From Thiomargarita sp. (lineage in GTDB: Bacteria; Pseudomonadota; Gammaproteobacteria; Beggiatoales; Beggiatoaceae), in assembly GCA_020721025.1 (NCBI GenBank), contig DYNO01000102.1, positions 1-11,770 of the forward strand: a stretch of 11,770 nt of DNA, written 5' to 3'. The notes below the pieces were generated by a model. That model searched no databases and had not been told where the DNA came from. It was given only the letters and a program-made list of their open reading frames with translations. This document shows positions 5,821-11,770 of this stretch, piece by piece (within the stretch, counting starts at the first letter, position 1; the number at the start of each line of letters is the position of its first letter). The translations under genes and the position numbers were made by a program.

Positions 5821-8475
5821 ATGGCAGAAAATCAAGACCTCGACCCCCAAGAAACGCAAGAATGGCTTGATGCCTTAGACAGCGTGCTTGCTCAGGAAGG
5901 ACCCGAACGGGCGTATTTTATTCTGGAAAAACTGATAGATGTCGCTCGTCGTTCCGGCACTTATTTCCCCCATAGCGCAAATACTGCGTATGCCAACACC
6001 ATTCCCCGCCATTTAGAAGAACATACCCCCGGCGATCCAGAAATCGAGTGGAAATTGCGCTCGTTTATCCGTTGGAATGCGCTGGCAATGGTCATTCAAG
6101 CCAACCGGATCAGCACCGAATTGGGCGGGCATATTGCGACATTTGCCTCTTCTGCGACACTCTATGATGTTGGTTTTAATCACTTTTTCCACGCCAAATC
6201 TCCCAATCACGGCGGCGATCTCATCTATTTTCAAGGACATTCTGCCCCCGGCATTTATGCCCGCGCCTATTTAGAAGGTCGGTTGACTGAAGAACAATTG
6301 CAGAAATTCCGCCAAGAAGTCAACGGTGGTGGGCTGCCCTCCTATCCTCACCCTTGGTTAATGCAAGATTTTTGGCAATTTCCAACCGTATCAATGGGTT
6401 TGGGACCCCTCACTGCGATTTATCAAGCACGGTTCATGCGCTATTTGCACGACCGGGGCTTAATCAACGCAGAAAATCGCAAAGTTTGGGCGTTCATTGG
6501 CGACGGTGAAACGGATGAACCGGAAACGATGGGGGCAATTGGGCTGGCGGCGCGGGAAAAATTGGACAATCTGATTTTTGTCGTAAATTGTAATTTACAG
6601 CGGTTAGACGGGCCCGTGCGTGGCAATGGGCAAATTATTCAAGAATTGGAAGCCGAATTTCGTGGCGCAGGCTGGAATGTCATCAAAGTGATTTGGGGTT
6701 CATTGTGGGACCCGCTGTTCGCAATGGACACTAAGGGCTTGATGCGGCAACGAATGGAGGAATGCGTCGATGGCGAATATCAAAATTTCAAAGCCAAGGG
6801 CGGCAAATACACCCGTGAGAACTTTTTTGGCAAATATCCTGAATTGAAGGCGATGGTTGCCAACATGAGCGATGATGACATTTGGCGACTCAATCGTGGG
6901 GGGCATGATCCGCACAAAATTTATGCCGCGTATGCCGCTGCGATGAAACATACTGGACAACCGACTGTTATTCTTGCGAAAACGGTCAAGGGTTACGGCA
7001 TGGGCGAGGCGGGCGAAGGGCAGAATATCACGCATCAACAAAAGAAAATGGGCGAAGATTCCCTGCTCAAATTCAAAGAACGCTTCAATATTCCCATTCC
7101 TGACGAAAAAATTGCGGAAGTGCCATTTTACAAACCGCCCGCTGAAAGTCCGGAAATGCAGTATTTACACGAACGTCGCAAGGCTTTAGGCGGCTATATT
7201 CCACAACGCGAACGCAATGCGCCTCCATTGGAAGTGCCTGAAATCAGTACGTTTGACAGCTACTTGCAATCCAGTGGCGACCGGGAACTGTCAACGACAA
7301 TGGTTTTTGTACGCATTTTAACCGCCTTGACTCGTGACAAAAAAATTGGTGCGCATATTGTGCCAATTGTGCCTGACGAAGCCCGTACTTTTGGCATGGA
7401 AGGCTTGTTCCGCCAATTGGGAATTTATTCCTCAGTGGGACAATTGTATGAGCCGCAAGATGCTGATCAACTGATGTATTATCGTGAAGATAAAAAAGGT
7501 CAGATTTTAGAAGAGGGTATCAACGAAGCGGGTGCGTTTTCCTCGTGGATTGCTGCGGGAACTTCGTACAGTTCGCACGGTATCAATATGATTCCCTTCT
7601 ATATTTTCTACTCGATGTTTGGCTTCCAACGGATTGGCGATCTCGCATGGTTAGCTGGGGATATGCAAACACGCGGCTTTTTAATCGGTGGCACGGCAGG
7701 ACGTACTACTTTAGCCGGTGAGGGATTGCAGCATCAGGACGGACACAATTTAATCACTGCGGGCAACATTCCGAATTGTATTTCGTATGATCCGGCGTTT
7801 TCGTATGAAATGGCAATTATTCTGCACAGCGGCTTGACCAGAATGTATAAGAATCAAGAAAATATATTCTACTACATCACCGCGATGAATGAAAATTATG
7901 TTCATCCCGCGATGCCAGAAGGTGTGGCGGAAGGAATTGTTAAAGGCTTGTATTTGTTCAAAGAAGGCGCAAAACAAGAACTGAGAGTGCAACTTTTGGG
8001 CAGCGGTACAATTTTGCGCGAAGTGATTGCCGCGGGCAGTTTATTGGCGGAAGACTTCGGTGTCGCAGCAGACATCTGGAGCGCGCCCAGTTTCAATGAG
8101 TTACGGCGGCAAGGGGAAGAAATTCGACGCTGGAATTTGTTACATCCGGAAGAATCCCCCAAAACCTGCTACGTGCGTGAATGTTTACAAGGTCGTTCGG
8201 GTCCCGTGATTGCCGCGACGGACTACGTGAAAACCTATGCCGAACAAATTCGCTCTTGTGTGCCAAATCCCTATTACACTTTGGGAACGGACGGTTTTGG
8301 ACGCAGCGATACCCGTAAACAATTGCGCCGTTTCTTCGAGGTTGACCGCTATTTTATCGCCGTGACTGCGTTAAAAGGCTTGGCTGATATGGGTAAAATC
8401 CCCGCCAGCAAGGTGACGGAAGCCATTCAAAAATATGGTATTGACGCTGACAAACCCAATCCGGCACGCGCTTAA
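5821..8475 (+). CDS. aceE: Pyruvate dehydrogenase E1 component, homodimeric type
   Basis: AceE decarboxylates pyruvate using thiamine diphosphate and passes the acetyl group to the lipoyl arm of E2, the first step of the pyruvate dehydrogenase complex that feeds the citrate cycle. At 884 residues it matches the E. coli enzyme (887) almost exactly. The N-terminal DPQETQEWLDALDSVLAQEG helps contact E2 in the family. Active-site histidines sit in ELGGH (H104) and FQGH (H140). The thiamine diphosphate and magnesium motif is GDGETDEPE at 228-236 through NCNLQRLDG at 256-264. Further conserved segments are THQQKKM (mobile loop histidine), DEARTFGMEGLFRQLGIYS, EGLQHQDGHN and GTDGFGRSD near the C-terminus. 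The start is fixed by AAAGGA 6 bases upstream and by family length. It is followed after 12 bases by aceF and driven by promoter module B. No truncation or missing key residue was seen. Confidence 0.98.
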   Translation: MAENQDLDPQETQEWLDALDSVLAQEGPERAYFILEKLIDVARRSGTYFPHSANTAYANTIPRHLEEHTPGDPEIEWKLRSFIRWNALAMVIQANRISTELGGHIATFASSATLYDVGFNHFFHAKSPNHGGDLIYFQGHSAPGIYARAYLEGRLTEEQLQKFRQEVNGGGLPSYPHPWLMQDFWQFPTVSMGLGPLTAIYQARFMRYLHDRGLINAENRKVWAFIGDGETDEPETMGAIGLAAREKLDNLIFVVNCNLQRLDGPVRGNGQIIQELEAEFRGAGWNVIKVIWGSLWDPLFAMDTKGLMRQRMEECVDGEYQNFKAKGGKYTRENFFGKYPELKAMVANMSDDDIWRLNRGGHDPHKIYAAYAAAMKHTGQPTVILAKTVKGYGMGEAGEGQNITHQQKKMGEDSLLKFKERFNIPIPDEKIAEVPFYKPPAESPEMQYLHERRKALGGYIPQRERNAPPLEVPEISTFDSYLQSSGDRELSTTMVFVRILTALTRDKKIGAHIVPIVPDEARTFGMEGLFRQLGIYSSVGQLYEPQDADQLMYYREDKKGQILEEGINEAGAFSSWIAAGTSYSSHGINMIPFYIFYSMFGFQRIGDLAWLAGDMQTRGFLIGGTAGRTTLAGEGLQHQDGHNLITAGNIPNCISYDPAFSYEMAIILHSGLTRMYKNQENIFYYITAMNENYVHPAMPEGVAEGIVKGLYLFKEGAKQELRVQLLGSGTILREVIAAGSLLAEDFGVAADIWSAPSFNELRRQGEEIRRWNLLHPEESPKTCYVRECLQGRSGPVIAATDYVKTYAEQIRSCVPNPYYTLGTDGFGRSDTRKQLRRFFEVDRYFIAVTALKGLADMGKIPASKVTEAIQKYGIDADKPNPARA

Positions 8476-8487
8476 GGAGACTTTAAC

Positions 8488-9843
8488 ATGGCAATTCAAG
8501 AAATTAAAGTCCCTGACATCGGCAATTTTAAAGACGTTCCTATCATTGAAATCATGGTCAATGTGGGCGATAGTGTCAACGTTGAACAAGGGTTAATTGC
8601 GCTGGAAAGCGACAAAGCCACAATGGAAGTACCCTCTTCTGCCAGCGGTATCGTCAAAGAATTGAAAGTTAAAATTGGCGATAAAGTTTCCGAAGGTTCA
8701 GTGGTTTTATTGATGGATGTGTCCACCGACGTAGTCGCGCCAAAAGCTGAGGAAAAACCGTCAGTTGTCGCACCTGCTCCGGTGTCTGCTCCTGTCAGTC
8801 CGCCCTCAGTTCCTACTCCAGTACAAGCCTCGTCAACTATGGGGATACAAGCGGGCAATGATTCGGATTCGTTGATTTTACAACCCGCTGTCAGTTCGCC
8901 GCCGCCGTTGGTCAATGTGCGTGGTGATCGACCTCATGCCGGTCCAGCCGTGCGTAAATTTGCCAGAGAATTGGGCGTGGATTTAACCAAGGTCAAGGGC
9001 AGTGGGCGTAACGGGCGGATTTTAAAGGAAGATGTGCAAGCTCACGTCAAACAAGTGATGCTGGAAGGTTCAGTGCCTACCTTGGGATCAGTGCGTGGTG
9101 GGGGCATGGGGATTCCAGAAATTCCTGAGATTGATTTCAGCCAATTTGGTACGATTGAAACGGTGCCATTGAAGCGGATTCAAAAGATTTCTGGCGCAAG
9201 TCTGCATCGCAGTTGGTTAAATGTGCCGCATGTCACGCAATTTGACGAAGCAGATATCACGGAATTAGAGCAGTTTCGCAAAGAATTGGGCGTAGAAGCG
9301 GAGAAACGTCAAGTTAAAGTCACGATGTTGGCATTTTTACTCAAAGCCAGTGTCGCGGCACTTAAACAATTCCCAACGTTCAATGCTTCGCTTGATGTCA
9401 GCAAGGAAAATCTGATTCTCAAGCAATATTATCATATTGGGGTTGCAGTTGATACGCCGAATGGCTTGATGGTGCCGGTGATTCGAGATGTCAATTTCAA
9501 AGGTTTGTTTGATTTGGCGGATGAACTGGGCAAAATCAGCAAAAAAGCCCGTGACGGTAAATTGTCGCCAGCGGAAATGCAAGGGGCTTCGTTTACCATT
9601 TCGAGTTTGGGCGGCATTGGTGGCACGGGATTCACACCGATTGTCAATGCGCCGGAAGTGGCAATTTTGGGCGTGTCGAAATCGAAAATTCAACCTGTGT
9701 ATCAAGATGGGCAATTTGTGCCACGTTTAATCATTCCGTTTTCAATTTCGTATGATCACCGCGTGATTGATGGGGCAGCCGCTGCTCGTTTTAGCAGTTA
9801 TCTGAGTTTTATTTTGTCGGATGTTCGGCGGTTATTGCTATAA
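8488..9843 (+). CDS. aceF: Dihydrolipoamide acetyltransferase, E2 of pyruvate dehydrogenase
   Basis: E2 forms the core of the pyruvate dehydrogenase complex, accepting the acetyl group on a lipoyl-lysine and transferring it to CoA. The 451 residues contain one lipoyl domain (about 1-78, lysine K43 in ESDKATMEVPS) and a flexible Ala/Pro/Ser/Val-rich linker (about 85-145). A peripheral subunit-binding domain follows (about 149-188, AGPAVRKFARELGVDL and GSGRNGRILKEDV), then a glycine-rich linker and the catalytic domain from about 222. That domain ends in the signature SYDHRVIDGAAAARF with catalytic H424 and D428. E. coli AceF has three lipoyl domains, so this is the short form common in other bacteria. 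AAGGAG at 8474-8479 overlaps the aceE stop codon and lies 8 bases before the ATG, implying translational coupling. The E3 gene (lpd) does not follow; a VapB-like antitoxin gene does. No clear terminator follows the stop. Confidence 0.97.
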   Translation: MAIQEIKVPDIGNFKDVPIIEIMVNVGDSVNVEQGLIALESDKATMEVPSSASGIVKELKVKIGDKVSEGSVVLLMDVSTDVVAPKAEEKPSVVAPAPVSAPVSPPSVPTPVQASSTMGIQAGNDSDSLILQPAVSSPPPLVNVRGDRPHAGPAVRKFARELGVDLTKVKGSGRNGRILKEDVQAHVKQVMLEGSVPTLGSVRGGGMGIPEIPEIDFSQFGTIETVPLKRIQKISGASLHRSWLNVPHVTQFDEADITELEQFRKELGVEAEKRQVKVTMLAFLLKASVAALKQFPTFNASLDVSKENLILKQYYHIGVAVDTPNGLMVPVIRDVNFKGLFDLADELGKISKKARDGKLSPAEMQGASFTISSLGGIGGTGFTPIVNAPEVAILGVSKSKIQPVYQDGQFVPRLIIPFSISYDHRVIDGAAAARFSSYLSFILSDVRRLLL

Positions 9844-9891
9844 TTTGCAAAAGTGTCGGGAAAGGATGCCCGGCTTAAATTGGAATTTAAT

Positions 9892-10251
9892 ATGAATACT
9901 CAAATTGATGTTGATGAAAATTTACTCAATCAAGTCATTACGTTAGGACAATGTGCGAGTAAGGAAGAAGCTGTCATGCTTGCTTTACAAGAATTTATCC
10001 GTCATCGCAAACAACGAGAAATTATCAAGTTATTTGGTACGTTAGACCCTGATGACGAACAAGCACATTTTAGAAATAAAAAGGTTGTTTTGGGAGTCAT
10101 GGAGGGCGCATTTTCCGTTCCTGACGATTTTGACCGAGCCTTGCCGGAATTTGTTGAAGATGCTTTTTATTTGGAATGTAAACAAGCAAAAGATGAAAAT
10201 GAATTTTTGAATGAAGCGGAAACTCAAGAATTTATCAAGAGTTTGGTGTGA
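9892..10251 (+). CDS. VapB-like antitoxin with unusual C-terminal tail; no toxin adjacent
   Basis: The first ~52 residues (MNTQIDVDENLLNQV, then ASKEEAVMLALQEFIRHRKQ and EIIKLFGTLD) match the VapB pattern: a ribbon-helix-helix DNA-binding and dimer domain followed by the linker ending in LFG-x-x-D. The rest, GVMEGAFSVPDDFDRALPEF, resembles toxin-masking tails seen in Phd- or DUF2281-type antitoxins (often P/S-D-D-F-D-x-P-L) more than a normal VapB tail. About 25 charged residues follow. At 119 residues it is longer than a usual VapB (70-90). I start it at the ATG at 9892 because family similarity begins there; an upstream in-frame GTG at 9853 adds 13 residues unlike the family. The ribosome-binding site is weak (TTGGAA). 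It lies 48 bases after aceF and may be partly read through from that operon. The expected PIN-domain VapC should overlap or follow the stop, but the DNA after 10251 is full of stops. Confidence 0.7.
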   Translation: MNTQIDVDENLLNQVITLGQCASKEEAVMLALQEFIRHRKQREIIKLFGTLDPDDEQAHFRNKKVVLGVMEGAFSVPDDFDRALPEFVEDAFYLECKQAKDENEFLNEAETQEFIKSLV

Positions 10252-10291
10252 TATGACCTGAAATAGTAGGTTGCTAGTTGTACAATTTCAC

Positions 10292-10315
10292 TATAACATG
10301 CTTTATAACATGCTT
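10292..10315 (+). repeat. 12-bp tandem repeat, two copies
   Basis: TATAACATGCTT occurs twice back to back (10292-10303 and 10304-10315) and is followed by TATAC. It lies just after the orphan antitoxin gene, in DNA without any coding frame. It could be a binding-site pair or a slippage duplication; there is no evidence to choose. Confidence 0.55.
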
Positions 10316-10342
10316 TATACCTTTTAAATATTAAATTATGTA

Positions 10343-10400
10343 GCCCACCTAACTTCGACACAAGCATCTATTTCGTACCGACAGATAGAATAAGATGGGC
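10343..10400. terminator. Imperfect hairpin between convergent genes, possible terminator
   Basis: GCCCACCTAACTTC at 10343-10356 can pair with GAATAAGATGGGC at 10388-10400, with a few mismatches. An inner stem TCTAT (10367-10371) pairs with ATAGA (10385-10389). It lies 27 bases past the stop of the minus-strand operon and about 90 bases past the antitoxin stop, a natural place for a shared terminator. On the minus strand it is followed by AT-rich DNA but no clean T-run. It might also be a decayed dispersed repeat. Confidence 0.35.
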
Positions 10401-10427
10401 AGAACATAAGTCCTCTTCACTAAAAAA

Positions 10428-10955
10428 CTACCTACTAGGATTATACTGCTCTTCTAGTGCTTCTTTTAGGAGAGACTCTAACCCCTTCACAGATATAAGT
10501 GTGGAAGTACCATTCTGATTCTCTACTCGTTCAGTTCGATCTACCATAACATCACTAACATGGGTTAAATGAATTGATTGATCGAAAGTGGTTAACAGTT
10601 TTGTGGATGTGTACAAAAATGAAAACAAACATTTTTTTATTACCTTTTTATCTTGTATTACCACATCTACATCGAGCTGTCTTAGAGTAAGGAAGCCTTG
10701 TTCCAAAAAAACATGTGCTTCTTTTATCATTCCCGCACGAAGTTGTGTTGATAAATCTTTCAAAATAGATGGTAAGATGATGTTAGCTGCAATAGAAGCT
10801 GTTTTACCTGTTGATATATCATCTTCACCAGCATTGTCTGTGTCAGCAAGAGGAACAAATCGATTGCCCTCAATTATAAAACAGGCTACTGCTGAATTAA
10901 GCGTAGTATCATTCGCAAATTTCTGCATTTTCAATTTCAACCGAGCAACAGACAT
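10428..10955 (-). CDS. Unrecognised 175-residue protein, second gene of a two-gene operon
   Basis: I do not recognise this family. The start is placed at the ATG at 10955 (MSVARLKLKMQKFANDTTLN) because AAGGAG at 10967-10962 lies 6 bases upstream, by far the best ribosome-binding site here. In-frame ATGs at 10991 and 11003 would overlap the preceding gene's stop. The protein has no signal peptide or clear membrane segment. An acidic stretch (ADTDNAGEDDIS, about residues 36-47) is followed by a helical region (TASIAANIILPSILKDL), a hydrophobic middle (KKCLFSFLYTSTKLL) and an amphipathic C-terminal helix (ISVKGLESLLKEALEEQY). It starts 28 bases after the upstream gene's stop, so the two are probably co-transcribed. 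The DNA is AT-richer than the housekeeping genes, suggesting accessory origin. Confidence 0.7.
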   Translation of the reverse strand: MSVARLKLKMQKFANDTTLNSAVACFIIEGNRFVPLADTDNAGEDDISTGKTASIAANIILPSILKDLSTQLRAGMIKEAHVFLEQGFLTLRQLDVDVVIQDKKVIKKCLFSFLYTSTKLLTTFDQSIHLTHVSDVMVDRTERVENQNGTSTLISVKGLESLLKEALEEQYNPSR

Positions 10956-10983
10956 AGGTAACTCCTTTTTTGATTTAAAAAAA

Positions 10984-11601
10984 CTAAACATCGGGCTTCC
11001 CATTGCGGATAGAGATAGGTTCGTTCTTAGGTAACAACGGTAACAACATCAATATACCATTCTGTGGTTTTCCAACAGAATTTTTCGTACCCAAATAATA
11101 TCCACTTGGAAGTGTAAAACGTTCAATACAGTTCGGAGGCAGTAATTCCCAGTTATCAGTTGAATCAATTAACTTTAGAGCAGAATTATCTCGAATAATC
11201 TGTTGAGACACTGACACATTTTCATATATATTGCCGTCGGCAAGAGAATTAGAAGGCAGAATGAGCTTTGTAGGAATTTTTATTGCTCGATGAATAATCC
11301 CAATTGCACCTTCGCCTATTCGATAACAAAGTTCACTATACCATTCGATAGTCGATTTATCCAAATATTCAACGATTTGTTCATCAGCTTGAATATTTTT
11401 CTTTAGTTTGACTAATTGAGCCGATACTTTTCCGAGACCAAATATATCGTGTACTTTGATATCAATACTTGGGGTAAAATTTATGTTTACTGCTAAAAAG
11501 GGAGCATTTTGTCCTCTACCTTTAAGATACTCAGGCGAAACTATCACTGTATTTTTGCTGTTATCTATGTCGTTAGGTAATTCTAAAATAGAACGGTTCA
11601 T
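10984..11601 (-). CDS. Unrecognised 205-residue protein, first gene of a two-gene operon
   Basis: I do not recognise this family. The frame opens at a TTG (11634), but I place the start at the first ATG (11601, MNRSILELPNDIDNSKN) since the preceding 11 residues have no ribosome-binding support; the site before this ATG is also weak (GTGGA). The protein looks soluble. Its N-terminal part has beta-strand-like runs (NTVIVSPEY, APFLAVNINFTPSIDIKVHD), then a lysine-rich helix (SAQLVKLKKNIQADEQIVEY). A central segment, ELCYRIGEGAIGIIHRAIKI, and the late LPSGYYLGTKNSVGKPQNGI, are the most distinctive. The last 20 residues, ending in NEPISIRNGKPDV, look unstructured. No catalytic motif I can name is present. 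It is followed by a second unrecognised gene 28 bases downstream (27 bases between stop and next start plus one). Confidence 0.7.
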   Translation of the reverse strand: MNRSILELPNDIDNSKNTVIVSPEYLKGRGQNAPFLAVNINFTPSIDIKVHDIFGLGKVSAQLVKLKKNIQADEQIVEYLDKSTIEWYSELCYRIGEGAIGIIHRAIKIPTKLILPSNSLADGNIYENVSVSQQIIRDNSALKLIDSTDNWELLPPNCIERFTLPSGYYLGTKNSVGKPQNGILMLLPLLPKNEPISIRNGKPDV

Positions 11602-11770
11602 TTTATTGTATCCACAAAATCTAACACAATTCAAAGATCATGTTTGCCAATTCAAGAACTCAACGTAAGTGTTGCTAACCAATCCAACTTTGAATTATAA
11701 TAGCTCATTATTATATTGGATAACAGCCCGCAGAATTACTCTTTCTTATCACTTTTAAGGAACATTCTGT
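11602..11770 (-). promoter_or_regulatory. AT-rich upstream region of the unrecognised operon, candidate -10 boxes
   Basis: On the minus strand TATAAT occurs at 11715-11710 and again at 11699-11694, about 100 bases before the operon's first ATG. Neither has a good -35 at 16-18 bases. The stretch from ATCCAA (11681-11686) to TTGGAT (11716-11721) is an imperfect inverted repeat enclosing both boxes, as an operator might. I see no coding frame in these bases on either strand. Confidence 0.25.

Noticed and set aside
8496..8915. 139-codon minus-strand frame opposite the start of aceF
   Set aside because: It is antisense to the lipoyl domain and linker of aceF, and its Thr/Gly/Ala/Ser-rich composition is the mirror of that linker. 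No ribosome-binding or family evidence supports it.
9855..9875. Terminator after aceF (CGGG...CCCG)
   Set aside because: The stem is only four to five base pairs and is followed by no T-run; read-through into the antitoxin gene is as likely.
10252..10427. Remnant of a VapC toxin gene downstream of the antitoxin
   Set aside because: The plus-strand frames are full of stops and no PIN-domain start (aspartate followed by T/S-S/N) is visible.

Overview
The window looks like chromosomal DNA from a gammaproteobacterium. The core proteins (CarB, homodimer-type AceE, AceF) resemble their enterobacterial counterparts closely along their whole length, as compared from memory. Core genes have moderate GC, while the intergenic and accessory stretches are visibly AT-richer. 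Palindromic intergenic repeats and a heptad-phased CTAG repeat recall the repeat-rich genomes of filamentous sulfur oxidisers (Thiotrichales/Beggiatoaceae). That placement is a guess; the class-level one is much firmer.

Layout. (1) 1-3384, minus strand: carB, the large subunit of carbamoyl-phosphate synthetase, apparently followed by the very start of another minus-strand gene at the left edge. carA is not beside it. (2) 3385-5820: an accessory patch between two housekeeping loci. It holds a CTAG heptad repeat in the carB leader, a promoter module (copy A), a 27-codon small ORF, an AAA-type ATPase gene cut off just before its P-loop, a palindromic repeat, an AbiE-like toxin-antitoxin pair on the minus strand whose toxin is frameshifted, a second shortened palindromic repeat, and a second copy (B) of the promoter module. 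(3) 5821-9843, plus strand: aceE-aceF, encoding pyruvate dehydrogenase E1 and E2, driven by promoter module B; lpd (E3) is not in the window. (4) 9892-10251, plus strand: a VapB-like antitoxin with an unusual tail and no toxin beside it. (5) 10252-10427: a convergent intergenic region with a 12-bp tandem repeat and a hairpin. (6) 10428-11601, minus strand: a two-gene operon of unrecognised proteins, with 169 bases of AT-rich upstream DNA.

How it fits together. CarB (carbamoyl phosphate for arginine and pyrimidines) and AceEF (pyruvate to acetyl-CoA) are unrelated housekeeping functions. The DNA between them has been reworked by small repeats and carries remains of defence-type genes. The most unusual signal is that aceE and the broken ATPase gene, about 2 kb apart, share a roughly 120-bp upstream module (about 80% identical by hand alignment). 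Its core is an identical 20-mer containing an extended -10 box. This could be a mobile or duplicated promoter. The unrecognised two-gene operon at the right edge is the best candidate for an undescribed system, but nothing in its sequence reveals its function.
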